Source: Adenophora triphylla var. japonica (Eukaryota > Streptophyta > Magnoliopsida > Asterales > Campanulaceae). From it: a DNA stretch of 64,000 nt. The stretch lies in contig JAFEMH010006998.1 in assembly GCA_022495995.1 (NCBI GenBank), positions 1 to 64,000 on the forward strand. The letters run 5' to 3'. Both the position numbers and the translations under genes were made by a program. Below, one piece after another: positions 1 through 10,905 of this stretch. The stretch's first letter is position 1, and each line of letters starts with the position of its first letter. Below the pieces are notes generated by a model. That model ran no database searches, had not been told where the DNA came from, and was given only the letters and a program-made list of their open reading frames with translations.

Positions 1-219
1 TGTTACAAAATTAAATTACAGAAAAATGTGTAATTTATAAAAATGTCGTGAATATAAATAATGAGATAGAAAAGAGAAATTTGGATAGAGAATAGTAGTT
101 GGTTAGTTGTTTTGAGCAGTGGCTAAGATAGGTAGATCCAAAGGGGGTCGACCAACCTCCATGTTTTTTTAAAAAAAAATAAAAATTTACTAGTGTTTTT
201 ATTGTAAATATATATTGAA

Positions 220-729
220 TACTCCATCCATCCTATATAAGATTTCACAAATGGTGTACGAAAATTAAGAGAATATTTAAGTGTTATGAGTATAAAAAAT
301 GAAAATAGGACGAAAACGTGGGGTATGAAATAAGGAAGTTGATTGGTGTTATGAGAATAAAAATAAAATAGCAGAAAGAAGAAAAAATGAGTGGCATGAA
401 TAGTAAAAATTATTTACCATTTTAGGAAAGTGAAATCTTATATTCCCTCCGTCCCAAAATGTTTGTCTCATTTGATTTTTTTGTTGAACATTGACCACAA
501 ATATATGAGAGATTAAACATGTTCATAAAATTTTAAAAGTTGTTGTTAATAATATTATTAATGGTGAATCAATAGGAATTTTTAGAATTTCATTTAACAT
601 AATTAAATCATTCATATATTTACGGCAAAGCTCAACAAAAAAGTCAAATCAATGGAACAAACATTTCAAACAGCCTGAGTATATAACGCCCATAACAAAA
701 GTAAAATCTTATATGGGACGTAGGGTGTA
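220..729. mobile_element. Stowaway-like MITE, split by a second MITE
   Basis: The left end reads CTCCATCCATCC and the right end GGGACGTAGGGTG. The adjoining sequence, ending AAGATTT at the left and beginning AAATCTT at the right, pairs as an inverted repeat. The right half is displaced by a second element at 443-679. No coding capacity is visible. Family assignment rests on the CTCCCTCCGTCCC-type terminus. Confidence 0.6.
443..679. mobile_element. Stowaway-like MITE nested in 220-729
   Basis: It is flanked by TA on both sides (441-442 and 680-681). The ends pair imperfectly over about 45 bases: TTCCCTCCGTCCCAAAATG on the left against CATTTCAAACAGCCTGAG on the right, with matching GTCTCATTTGA / TCAAATCAATGGAAC blocks inside. 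It interrupts the right arm of the surrounding MITE, so it is the younger of the two. Confidence 0.7.
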
Positions 730-1907
730 TTGGATAAAAATGTGATATTTATACTATCTGAATCTGACCCCTTGATGCAAATATTTTCACTATATTTATA
801 GATTAACCCGTTCTCCTAAGATCTTGATTTCGCCACCGGTTGTGAGTTTTACAAAAATGTCTTATTATTTGAAAGTATTATAATTTACTATTTGGAACTT
901 TGTAAATTTGAGTGTGACACAAAAAATTAATTTTTTGATAGATTAAGATGGGTGTATTCCTACATTACGAAGATATTTTCAACTTCGGGTTTTGTCACAA
1001 GCTAGATAGTATGAGCTCAAAGCACACACCCGTTATTGTTTTAAATCGTTAATGAATGGAATAAACCGAGTTACAAACGTGTATTATAATCGGGTAAATT
1101 CTAATGAATTGAGCCCAAAATATAATTTATATAAGTCTCAAATACGACATAGGAAGTGGGCTTGCCAAACTATGCTCAGTCATGCCGTAGTCGTCGTATC
1201 CCAATTGTCGATCTAGATATAACAGAGTGAGTAATACGACTAAGACACATAACTCATATATGCCGACCAAGGCAACTACTGAAGCCGACGAGGGCCTCAC
1301 TAAGAGATGGGGAGCGCCTCATCGGTCATCAACAAAGCAAGAAAATGGGCTTCCCTATCCTTGCTCTCCTATTCCTCGGCATTCATACATGTCGAGTAGC
1401 ATGCCTACAAGGCATACATACAAAAGACACTTATCTAATCCTATTCAAACAAGGATTATGGGAAGTTATAATCTAACTAGGATTATAACCCTCCTCTCAC
1501 ACAACTTTCCATTTAAATGTGGACTCTACATCCTACGCCTATAAATAGAAGACATAATTCACATAACTCTGGTGAACGCATCTTTTGACTCTCAACTCTT
1601 GTCAATTGGTTTGCTCTCTACAATACAAATACTTACTCTAACGCCGGAGTGCATTCGTCGGTGAAGTCCCGACTTAGTTTACGTGTTTGTTTATCTTTTT
1701 CAAACTATTCAAACATTCAGGATACAACCTGTCGCTAGATTTGAGCTGATACGAACGTTTTTGCCATCATCGGATAATAATAAAAATAAACATTTATTTT
1801 GGAAATAAAGATTATATATATAATTGATTTGGTAATGCAAACAAAAAATAAAGCAACAATTATGATATCCGGAAAATATTTTCACATCTATGATGACTTT
1901 TAAGGAG
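730..1907. other. Non-coding stretch with a probable old LTR remnant
   Basis: No credible gene is seen. The segment at about 1560-1720 ends in a GCCGGAG...TCGGTGAAGTCCCGACTTAG block that resembles the R/U5 part of the solo LTR at 32608-33274 (CGTCCGAGG...CGCCGGAGACCATTCCGACTAG). It may be a decayed LTR. No target-site duplication could be found, so its limits are not set. Confidence 0.35.
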
Positions 1908-1912
1908 AAGTT

Positions 1913-2200
1913 TATGAGATAAAAGAAATCCATGAAGAAAAAGAATACACTGATGAAGAGTAATAAAAGGACTAAGATAGGAAGAACTCAACGTGAGTTT
2001 TTCCTCTGTGCAATACTTTCATATATAGTGATAATTTTAACAAGAGTCCTATAAGATCTACTTTATGAATACAAGATAACACTTAACTATGGAAAAGATA
2101 AATCCTAAATAATACAATAATTATCTACCATAAATAGCACAATAATATGTTTTTGAATATTCGACAAGATTGAGCATCACACATGAAATTATTGCTTACA
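1913..2200 (-). repeat. 3' LTR of the outer copia element
   Basis: It aligns over its whole length with 7601-7885 (shared blocks include AGAAATCCATGAAGAAAAAG and TTTTGAATATTCGACA). On the minus strand it begins TGTAAGC and ends CTCATA. Confidence 0.85.
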
Positions 2201-3247
2201 CCCCCCTCAAGCCAATCATAGGTACGAAGATGCAGCTTGAACTAGGAAATATCGAAAGTAAGTGGTTAATGTTAAATAATAGTCTCAGGTAGAGATGATC
2301 ATGACAAGGCATGTATTGCCACTCCTTTGGGGGATATAGTATGAATGAATATTCATATGAGTGTTCCTCATTAATATTGCTAGAAGATAAGCCCAAAGAA
2401 AATGGGACATTATTGTTGCAGAGTGGAGAGTTCGGTCTAAGCGCAATGCGAGAGTCCATGGAGAGGTTAATGCCGCATAATCGAACCGATTCAGAACAAA
2501 TGGTTTATTTGCTTGATTGGGCAAGGGGTTAAACGAGCCAATAGAGGTAAACCCAAAAAGGGTAAGCTGGCTGGTGTCGCTTGATGAAGAAAGTGGGGCA
2601 GGGTGGAGTGGATTTGTGAACTCACTAGGAGACTCAATTGGAGAAGTTTATAGATCGAAGTGGCCCAACTGTGTTGTACCAAATGAATAAGTGACTGGGT
2701 AGACCATAATATGTGTGGGCAGCCACATTTGGACGAGACTGCTGCTGTGGCCGGACTGAAGGAATGGAAATGGGCCGGGTCGAGGGCACGCGGAGTACTT
2801 ACTAGAGTCACAAGTAGGCACACCACTAGATGAGTGGGCTAGAGATGATGCCAATGTGAGCCGAAGCGGGGAGTAGCCGGACTGAAAGCAAGTATGGCCT
2901 GCAAGATCGGAACAGGTGAGCCAGTTGCATCGATAGGCTGCAATGTTGGAGCAACAGTAGGTATCGGAGATTGCAACGTCAGCAAAAGGTCAGAAACTGC
3001 TAGCACGGGCAAGGAAGGAGAAGGTTGAGACACGTGCGGCTAGGCCATGAAGCCAGATAAAAGATATCCAGTTGCTGTAGAGAGAGGGCCGAACTATGCT
3101 GGACCAAGAGAGTCTGCCGAGCTTAGGCTAGATGGACCAATGGCTACATTCTTTGAGCTCGCTAGCATGGGCAAAGAAGAAGGTCCATAAATCTCATGTG
3201 GGAAGGAGGGCATGTTCGCTTGAAAATCAGGATGGACATGAGCTAGA

Positions 3248-3562
3248 TGTAAACAAATTGGCAAAAAGATAAATCTTTCCATTGAATAATGAGATATATA
3301 TACAAACAACAAGGCTGTTCTAATTCTAACAATACATTGATATAAACATAAACATGGACTGAAGTGGAACATATTCACGAACTGAAGAGGAAGAGGAGGA
3401 GCCGGGCCGACCGTTGAAGACCACAGGCGTGCGCACGAAGGGAGCCGTGCGGGCGCCTCGAGCTACTGCAGATCGAGACTTGAGCCTCGGCTCTTGAGGC
3501 GGCGCATGAGGATAGGTGAGGCGGGCGCCTCATGTTGCTGAGAAGAGGGAAGATTCTTTACA
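3248..3562 (-). repeat. 3' LTR of the inner copia
   Basis: It is nearly identical to 6173-6489 except for a cluster of changes around 3405-3510. It carries the TG...CA termini and adjoins the left CTAGA duplication. Confidence 0.92.
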
Positions 3563-3644
3563 CGCCCCCTCAAGATGGACGGTCCTTGTGTTAGTCCAAT
3601 CTTGGATATGAGGGAAACAAAACGAGCCCGCGAGAGGGGTTTTA

Positions 3645-5440
3645 TCAAAGCATCAGCAAGTTGCTCATTTCCGGAGATGTGTTGGACTCGAAGGTGTCCA
3701 AGCCGGACTGTTCTCTGACGAAATGGAAGGCAAGTGCGAGGTGCTTCATGCGTGAGTGGAAAATAGGATTAGCCGAATAATTAGCCGCTCCAAGGTTGTC
3801 GCAAAGTATATGGCCGAGCCGTGGAGGATGTGATTCCAAGTTCGGACGTAAGGTTGTTTATCCAAAGGAGTTCAGCGGTGGTCGCAGAATCGAGCGAAAC
3901 TCGCCTCGCCAAGAGCGAGATAGGGCACGTTGCTTTTTAGAAGACCAAGCAATGGGGTTGCGACCGAGGTAAACAATAAATCCGGTAGTTGAGATGAAGT
4001 CATCTTTATCGCCTGCCCAATCTGCATCACAGAAAGCATGTAAAGTGGGTGGCGAATGTTTAAAAATCTGGATTCCAGCATGAATTGTGCCATTGAGATA
4101 GCGGAGAAGTCTTTTTAAAGCGGACCAATGGGACTCTTGAGGGTGGTGAAGAAATTGTGCGAGCTTGTTAACTGGAAAGGCAATGTCCGGTCGGGTGAGG
4201 GAGAGATATTGCAAACTTCCAATGATAGCTCGGTATTCAGAGGGATTGCAGATGGGAGTTCTTGGGTGAGCTGAGAGAGGGGGGTAGGTCGACATTGGTG
4301 TGGGAGAGGGTTTGGAGTGTTGCATGTCATGCCTTGAGAGAAGATCACTAATATATTTAGACTGTGAGAGAAGAATGCCATGAGAGTTAGGTGTCACTTC
4401 AATGCCAAGAAAGTAAGAGAGTGGGCCAAGGTCTTTTAAAGAGAATTGGGAAGAAAGACTAGAGATGAATGTTTCAAGAAAGGTGGTGGAGGGTCCCGTG
4501 ATGACAATGTCGTCAACGTAGGCGAGACAAGTAATAGAAGGTGGTTAGAGTTTTTGTGATATGTAAATAGGGAGGGATCAAAGAATAGAGGTTGTGAAGC
4601 CGAAGGAGATAAGAAATTGTTTAAGGGCAGCTGTACCAAGCGCGAGGGGCTTGTTTTAGCCCATAAATTGCCTTGGAGAGGCGACAAACATGGGATGGAT
4701 TGGTGGGGTCTTGAAACCCGGGGTTGAGACATGAACACGGTTTCGAGAGCCTACCTTGTAGGAAGGCATTGTTGATGTCTAGTTGGCGAAGAGACCAACC
4801 TTGAGTGATGGCAAGAGAGAGAATTAAGCGGATTGTGATCGGTTTGACAACCGGGCTAAAGGTTTCGGTATAATCAAGGCCGGACGTTGGTGGAAGCCTT
4901 TGGGCAACGAGACGGGCTTTGTATTTATGAATGGTATTGTCCGGGTCAGACTTAATGCGAAAAACCCACTTGCAACCGACAATATTCGGAGCTTCATGAG
5001 AGGGAACTAGGGACCACGTTTGGTTACGCATGAGAGCGTTGTATTCTTCACACATAGCATGCCAATGAGGGATGGAAAGGGCCTGTTTGTAGGTGGTGGG
5101 AAGGGCAGTGGAGGGAAGTAATGCAGCGATATGTACATATTTTGGATTGGGTTTGCGTATGCCATGGGAGAGGCGAGTTTCAATGGTTCGAATGGGTGGT
5201 GGAATTGGTTCGGCTGTGGGGTTCAGGGAGGGTGCGGTTGGTGGGGATAAAGTTGCTGGAGCTGAAGTGGGTGAGGTAGGAGTGGTAGGAGCTGCTGCTT
5301 GATCGGGTTGTGGTGTATGGATGGGTGTGGGCTGTATGGCTGGAGAATTGTTTAGAGGAATAGGTTCATGAGTTGTTGGTGTGAAGCTTTCTGTGGGAAC
5401 AGGATTTTGGAGCACAGTAGTTGGGTTGGTTTGGATAATT
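3645..5440 (-). pseudogene. Copia pol remnant: spacer, reverse transcriptase, RNase H
   Basis: Reading minus from about 5440: first a Pro/Thr-rich spacer, then the RT start with PHWHAMCEEYNAL, GCKWVFRIK and YKARLVAQ, then LDINNAFLQG and AIYGLKQAPRAWY at about 4640. The frame then breaks. The catalytic AYVDDIVITG lies at about 4499-4530 in another frame. The frame changes again into SQSKYISDLL and the RNase H part (CDADWAGD at about 4010-4035, TTGFIVYLG, AWSSKKQ). At least three frame breaks make it non-functional. No integrase motif precedes the spacer. Family: Ty1-copia RVT_2. Confidence 0.88.
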
Positions 5441-5500
5441 GTGATCTTTAAACAAACAAAACTCCCACCACCTCACTGCCGCCTCTCCTCTACCCCTTCA

Positions 5501-6158
5501 ATGGCCGGACAATCCTCCTCTACCATCCCAGACCCTGCTGAACCAAACACCCCCATTCTTTTGGTCAATCTCTCCCAATGCAAAACCTTGACACCCCTCA
5601 CTTATCTAGGTTGGTCCTCCCAAGTCACCTCCCTGCTTTTCGGCTTAGATCTTCTAGGCTATGTTGATGGCAACCACCCACCGCCAGCAAGCTCCATCAA
5701 GATAGATGGAAAAGACTCTCCAAACTCGGCTCTTACCACCTGGGAAAGACAAGATCGTCTTATCCTTAGTGCCCTCCTTGGAACCTTAGACACAAATGTA
5801 GCACCCCTTGTTTACCAAGCAAAAACCTCCAATGAAGCTTGGACTATTCTCAAGAACACTTACGCCAACCCTTCCCGCGGCCATATCCTCCAAATCAAAG
5901 ACCATCTTGACTCCATCACAAAATCTTCCCTCTCCATAACTGAGTACATGCAATCCATCAAATCATGTACCGACAAGCTTGCCATCCTCGGCAAACCCCT
6001 AGACTCCGAAGATGTGATTGCAAAAGTCCTAAAAGGGCTTGATTATGATGCCTACAAACCCATAGTTGACTCCATCCGCGCTAGGGATAACCCCATCTCC
6101 TTTGAAGCGCTTCATGAAAAGTTAATCCACCATGAGCTCTCCCTAAAACAACAAACAC
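5501..6158 (+). pseudogene. Copia gag N-terminal part, inverted relative to its own pol
   Basis: The start MAGQSSSTIPDPAEPN is preceded by an A/C-rich leader (about 5445-5500). It then reads through a UBN2-type capsid region: LTYLGWSSQVTSLLFGL, then DRLILSALLGT, AWTILKNTYA and ITEYMQSIKS. It remains open to HELSLKQQTPA, where it runs straight into the reversed PBS and LTR. The zinc knuckle and everything after it are missing. The upstream frame is open to 5381 only by chance, through pol antisense. The segment sits between PBS and pol, as gag should, but on the opposite strand. The simplest reading is an internal inversion with loss of the adjoining gag-PR-INT region. Confidence 0.88.
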
Positions 6159-6160
6159 CT

Positions 6161-6172
6161 GCTCTGATACCA
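6161..6172 (-). other. Primer-binding site of the inner copia
   Basis: On the minus strand TGGTATCAGAGC directly follows the LTR end TTTACA. This is the usual copia complement to the 3' end of initiator methionine tRNA. Confidence 0.85.
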
Positions 6173-6489
6173 TGTAAACAAATTGGCAAAAAGATAAATC
6201 TTTCCATTGAATAATGAGATATATATACAAACAACAAGGCTGTTCTAATTCTAACAATACATTGATATAAACATAAACATGGACTGAAGTGGAACATATT
6301 CACGAACTGAAGAGGAAGAGGAGGAGGAGCTGGTGACTGAAGACCAGCTTGAGGCGTGCGCATGAAGGGAGCCAGGCGGGCGCCTCGAGCTACTGCAGAT
6401 CAGACTTGAGCCTCGGCTCTTGAGGCGGGCGCATGAGGATAGGTGAGGCGGGCGCCTCATGTTGCTGAGAAGAGGGAAGATTCTTTACA
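6173..6489 (-). repeat. 5' LTR of the inner copia
   Basis: Partner of 3248-3562. It is bordered on the inside by the PBS (6161-6172) and on the outside by CTAGA at 6490-6494. Confidence 0.92.
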
Positions 6490-6923
6490 CTAGAAACGGA
6501 CTAGGCAGTGCATGTGCAAAAGGGATAAGACACGAACCTGGATTTGTACACTCCATATGGGCCATTGGAGAGAGGAAAGATACCGGGATGGATTGTCGTG
6601 GTGGCCCAATCCGAGGACCCTTTGAAGAAAGTCCAACACCATTTGGAGAATAAGCATGTGTAGTGGGGGAGCCAACAGAGTTGGCATGGGCCTGGTTAAA
6701 AGAAAATTGCTGACATCATTAAGGGGCTGAAAGAGGCAAGCATTAGCCGCACTTAGAAAAGGACTAGGCTGGACAGGCGGTCCTGGACTAGCCTCATGTA
6801 ACGTGGGCAAGTCCAAAGAAAAGAGAGTTGGACAAAGACTTGTAGCTTGTCTGTTTGGTGCAACCAGAGATTTAGGAAAAGCTTGTTGGTTTTCTGTGTC
6901 AAGAAGGTGACCGTAAAGAAAAT

Positions 6924-7440
6924 CTAAAGAAATATTGGGTTGACGAAGTGATAGTAATTAACAAATTTGTCGTACAATAGATCAAGTCCATCAACAACAA
7001 AATCAATAAGCTCGATTTCAGAGATTGGACTCCTGGCCCATGTAAGAGCATATGAAATCGACTTTGCTTCAAAAAAATAATTTTTTAAAGATGAGAAGAA
7101 AGTTTTCGAATACAATGGAGTTGATCAAAAAGGTCATCAACATGCCAATTTGAAGTAGAAAATAAAGGGAAAACATTAATATCAGTTAATAGTTCTTCTA
7201 TGGCGAAAGAAGAGTCATTTGAATAAGAACAATCATTTGAATCTGATGATTCATTTTGTTCTGTACATAACCAATCTGATAACGAAAAATAAAAAGCAGT
7301 ATAAACGCTATTACTTGGCTAAAAACGACGTAAACACTCGATTGCGGTATTACCAAGTTCGTTACATAATTGACAGATAACATAGGATGATGGTAACGTA
7401 TCAAAGCAAACAGGATCGAACCAAAAGTCATCCATTGTTT
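6924..7440 (-). pseudogene. Degenerate copia gag fragments of the outer element
   Basis: Minus-strand translations contain two gag-like pieces separated by stops and frame changes. One starts at about 7435 and includes a damaged zinc knuckle, CQLCNELGNTAIEC, in which the expected histidine is asparagine. The other, at about 6950-7080, contains SEIELIDFVVDGLD, like the conserved ELIDFILDGLG segment of copia gag. Their order is the reverse of normal, because the knuckle usually follows the gag core. The element has therefore been rearranged as well as mutated. Confidence 0.5.
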
Positions 7441-7600
7441 CTAGAAAAAAGGAAAAAAAGTAATTTTATTTTAAGAATGAGAAAAATTAATTAAAAGAGA
7501 AAAGGGAAATAGATTAGCTTAAAAAAGAGAAAATAACAACTAATGAAACGAAGCTCAAGCGAAGTAATCAGACTACCATAGATCGGTGGCTCTGATATCA

Positions 7601-7885
7601 TACGAGATAAAGAAATCCATGAAGAAAAAGAATACACCGACGAAGAGTAATAAAAGGACTAGATAGGAAGAACTCAACGTGAGTTTTTCCTTTATGCAAT
7701 GATTTCATATATAGTGATAATTTTAACAAGGGTCCTATATAAGATCTACTCTATGAATACAAGATCACACCTAACTATGAAAAAAAAATAAAAATTAAAC
7801 AATATAATCATAATCTACCATAAATAGTATAATAATATCTTTTTGAATATTCGACAGCATCACACACATGAAATTATAGCTTTCA
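7601..7885 (-). repeat. 5' LTR of the outer copia element
   Basis: Partner of 1913-2200. It is followed on the minus strand by the PBS-like TGATATCAGAGCC at about 7588-7600, which fixes element polarity. On the minus strand it ends CTCGTA. Confidence 0.85.
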
Positions 7886-7988
7886 AAGTTAAGTGGTAAA
7901 AGAGGAAAAAATGAAAAATCTCCTTTATTGGTTGTGGGATTGAGCCAAATTTGGAAGAATCCACTGGAATACATATATATACTTCCTA

Positions 7989-8272
7989 CTCCCTCCGTCT
8001 CACACCGATTGATATCAAAATTTTGAGCATACATATTAAAAAAAAGTAAGAAAGAGAAAAAGAGAAAGAAAATGTTGTGAATATGAAAAATTAAATAGGA
8101 GAGGGAATGAGTGGGAGGAATAGTTAGGAGAGAGAATGTTGTGAGTGTAAAAGTAAAATAGGAGAGAGAATAAGTGGAGAAAATAGTAAAAATTTCCTTC
8201 TATTTTGAGCAATATCAATTGGTGTGAAACGAAAAAAAAAAAAAAGTATCAATTGGTGTGAGACGGAGGAAG
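7989..8272. mobile_element. Stowaway-like MITE
   Basis: TA flanks both ends (7987-7988, 8273-8274). Terminal arms CTCCCTCCGTCTCACACC and GGTGTGAGACGGAGGAAG pair, continuing into GATTGATATC / TATCAATT. The interior (minus-strand CTCTCTCCT...CACAACATT runs) is shared with the MITE at 12281-12567, although the subterminal arms differ. Confidence 0.85.
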
Positions 8273-8517
8273 TATTTCAATTGCTTTTCTTGACACTCAT
8301 AAATCATGAACGAATATGGAAGTAAAGAAACAAACTCTGATGCTCCCCTCCGTCTCTAATAAATGTCGAAAATAAATCAAATTTGCTTTCGATCAATAGC
8401 AAACTTGTTTTTTTTTTTTTTTTTTTAATATTCAACTATGGACATAGAAAGTAAAATACTTTCTCCGTCGTCATTAACTTGTTAACATTTTAATGATGTG
8501 CTTTATTTATTTATATA

Positions 8518-8698
8518 CTCCCTCCATTTTTCTGAAAAGATTGTCCCATTTGTCATTTTGATTTATCTAAAAATATATGTCCTATTTCTAAATTTAGGCA
8601 TAAATATTAGTGCAAATCTATTAAGGTACAAGAAGGTGAAGCTCTTCCTTAATAATTGCAAAATGTACAACAGGACAATTTTTAAGGGACGGAGGGAG
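8518..8698. mobile_element. Stowaway-like MITE
   Basis: Flanking TA at 8516-8517 and 8699-8700. Arms CTCCCTCCATTTTTCTG and AGGGACGGAGGGAG, with inner GATTGTCC / GGACAATT complementarity. No coding content. Confidence 0.8.
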
Positions 8699-8703
8699 TA
8701 ATA

Positions 8704-9051
8704 CTCTCTCCGTTCCATTTCAAGAGTCTTACTTTCCCTTTTGATCCATCCCAAACTAAGAGTTTCATTTCATAAATGACAAATTTTGAACATTATTTTG
8801 GACATTTATACCCTTATAATGTAAATATATTTTTTAAAAAAATCAATCATTATGCTCGTATAATGTTAACATATTTACAAAAAAAAAAAAACAATCAAAA
8901 AGAGGTTTTATCATAAATGTTTTAACTTTTATATTATCCCTCCTCTAATCTTCTATCCACTTGCAATTTTTTATTTATTTTTTTTAAAAAAATTAAAAAG
9001 CGTGAAATACTACCATATCATATGACCTTTAAAGTGGGGCCGAGGGAATAG
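8704..9051. mobile_element. Stowaway-like MITE
   Basis: The left arm is CTCTCTCCGTTCC and the right arm GGGGCCGAGGGAATAG, with TA on both sides. The right TA lies inside the 8-base target duplication of the adjoining hAT element, so the hAT landed at the edge of this MITE. Confidence 0.65.
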
Positions 9052-9057
9052 TAAAAT

Positions 9058-9745
9058 TAGGGGTGGACATGGTTCGGTTTGGTTCGGTTTGAAAGAAATT
9101 TGGAGACCAAACCGCTAGTACTCGATTTGGGAAAATCCCAAATCAAATCGAACCATAGAAAATTTCAAACCAAACCAAACCAAATCACCTCGGTTTGGTT
9201 CGGTTCGGTCTCAAACCACAGTTTCATAAACGGTTCAAATCGTGGTCCGAACTGCGGTCTAGACCGCTATCCGAACTACAAACCTGTCCAACTAAAAACG
9301 TTGCTCTTTACATATTTTTTTTTATCAAACTAGCAATCATATATAATAAACATAAAACACAAGTACTACTATCCAAATAGGAATGAGTTTTAGTAAACTG
9401 AAAGTTCATTGTTCTAACAAGTACAACAAAAGAAACCATCTCAAAACAAATTACACGACATTGTCTAAAATAAAGATACAAAATTACAAATTCAAGATTC
9501 AACCATTAAATAAAAGTCAAACGTCTTAGTAGCAAGATAAAAGTATCAAACCATTAAACCGCGGTTCGGTCTGAATCGGTTTGGTTCGGTTTTGAGGTTC
9601 CAGACTAGGAGCTGAACCGAACCACACGGTTTATTAAATTTTCAAATCAAGCTAAACCATTTATAAAAAAAAACCAAACCAAACTGCGTGGTTTAGTTCG
9701 GTTTGATCTCAAACCGCGATTTGAATCGAACCATGTCCACCCCTA
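9058..9745. mobile_element. Non-autonomous hAT element
   Basis: The termini TAGGGGTGGACATGGTTCGG and CGAACCATGTCCACCCCTA are inverted repeats. An exact 8-base duplication AGTAAAAT flanks them (9050-9057, 9746-9753). The length of the duplication and the TAGGGGTGG terminus fit the hAT superfamily. The arms are full of degenerate GGTTCGGTTTGG repeats. No transposase is present. Confidence 0.92.
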
Positions 9746-9827
9746 AGTAAAATTGATTAAAACTATGCATTTTTTAGAAGAGACAAAATTGACCGAGGAG
9801 AAAGTAAGTACTCATAATAAATGTCTT

Positions 9828-10256
9828 CTTTTTTTTATTATTTTTTTTTTTTTTTTTGATATCCGGGTTCCCGGCCTTCGCCGGATTAATCCCGACCACC
9901 AGGCACCGGCCTCAGTATACTGGCGGAGGTAAATCGCGGGATGTGCCCTATGCAGCCAGGGTGGCAGCACCCCTTATACTCCAGAGCCCCAAGGGAGCCC
10001 TCCTACAAGGCAATTGCATCACTATTACATCACCAAATGACTGCTCCAGCTGCTCCTGCCAAAATGGCACTTACATCACTCTTACAACACCAAACCACAA
10101 GATTCCTTAATCGCACCTGATGTGCTCCTGTGACTCCGCTCCTGAAACCCTAGGAAAGAATTAAACCACAAGATTCCCCCCAAGGGGAATCGAACTCGTG
10201 ACCTCCCCGAAGGGAAGCCACGACAATACCATCAGGCCAGCCAGGAGACCTTTGGT
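9828..10256 (-). mobile_element. tRNA-derived SINE
   Basis: On the minus strand the 5' end (10256) is followed by an A-box-like TGGCCTGATGGTA and, about 30 bases on, a B-box-like GAGTTCGATTCCC. The element ends at the left in a long T-rich tract (its poly-A tail, about 9828-9857). AATGTCTT occurs on both sides (9820-9827 and 10257-10264) as the target duplication. At about 430 bases it is long for a plant SINE, and it may carry a second unit or a non-tRNA body. No coding role. Confidence 0.75.
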
Positions 10257-10264
10257 AATGTCTT

Positions 10265-10639
10265 TTTTATTCTTCATTCATTTTGGATGTTTGTTTTTAA
10301 TATCAAATCCACCTTTCAGTTTCAAGTTCTGTGCATCGTTAAGTGATCTCGACCTAACATAAAAACTACTATTATTAATTTAAGATTTTTACTTTTTATT
10401 TTATTTTTTTAGTCTGTTTTATTTTAAATTTTTTTTATTGTTTTATTAACTAAAATGAATAATGAAATTCACTTATTATTTTTATAACAAAAACTCTCTA
10501 CACTTTCTCTCTCATACTTTATTTTTCATACTAATAACATTTATTTTTCTTAATTCTCATATTAAATTGAACTAAAAACATTGAGTTGGTCTTATAAAAA
10601 ATGAGTTTTTTTTTTAAGCTTAAGAAAAAACCAATTTTA
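10265..10639. other. AT-rich non-coding sequence
   Basis: No gene, TIR pair or repeat unit is seen. Its right part (about 10555-10610, with TTGAGTTGGTCTTA and AAGCTTAAGAAAA) reappears in inverse orientation at about 19490-19550. It therefore belongs to the repeat family around the minisatellite. Confidence 0.5.
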
Positions 10640-10905
10640 CATTAGCACTTAATAATACATGCACTGACACTCTTCACACTGATACTTTTTTATACTAATA
10701 CTGACACTTTTTTTATCCTACACTGACACTTTTATACTGACACTTAATATATATGCACTGACACTCTTTACACTGACACTTTGTTACACTAACACTGACA
10801 CTTCTTTACACTGACACTTAATATACATGCACTGATACTCTTTACACTGGCACATTGTTACACTAATATTGACACTTTGTTACACTAACGCTGATACTAA
10901 CGAGA
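10640..10905. repeat. Degenerate minisatellite, CACTGACACTT unit
   Basis: Roughly a dozen imperfect copies of an 11-24 base unit (ACACTGACACTT, TACATGCACTGACACTC) run head to tail. The reverse complement of the same array is at 19260-19490, with matching flanks (GACCAACTC / GAGTTGGTC and AAGCTTA). Both are copies of one dispersed element. Confidence 0.85.

Larger units (their letters stand above)
3248..6489 (-). mobile_element. Younger Ty1-copia element with inverted gag and deleted protease/integrase
   Basis: Direct-repeat LTRs of 315 and 317 bases (3248-3562, 6173-6489) begin TGTAAA and end TTTACA. They are flanked by an exact 5-base duplication CTAGA (3243-3247, 6490-6494) inside the older copia. 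Polarity is minus: the right LTR is followed by TGGTATCAGAGC, the classic copia initiator-Met PBS. The internal 2.6 kb has pol (spacer, RT, RNase H) on the minus strand but gag on the plus strand, head to head at about 5440-5455. The protease, integrase and zinc-knuckle regions are absent. It cannot transpose alone. Confidence 0.92.
1913..7885 (-). mobile_element. Old, internally deleted Ty1-copia element interrupted by a younger copia
   Basis: About 285-base direct repeats form the two LTRs (1913-2200 and 7601-7885). An exact 5-base target duplication AAGTT flanks them at 1908-1912 and 7886-7890. Read on the minus strand, the 5' LTR is on the right and is followed at once by a primer-binding-like TGATATCAGAGCC. 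A purine tract (TTGAGGGGGG) precedes the left LTR. Remove the inner element and one TSD copy and only about 2.7 kb remain. That remainder holds gag-like fragments and a Ser/Pro-rich spacer, with no recognisable protease, integrase or RT, so the element is non-autonomous and inactive. The minus-strand LTR starts TG and ends TA, a non-canonical pair. Confidence 0.85.

Noticed and set aside
1227..1544. 105-codon open frame on the plus strand
   Set aside because: It has no family resemblance, biased composition and lies in probable LTR-derived sequence.
2196..3378. Several overlapping minus-strand open frames, Ser/Pro-rich
   Set aside because: They fall in the degraded interior of the outer copia. 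Frames overlap one another and no domain is visible.
10640..10905. CRISPR-like array
   Set aside because: Units are degenerate, without regular repeat and spacer lengths, and the sequence is a plant nuclear genome.
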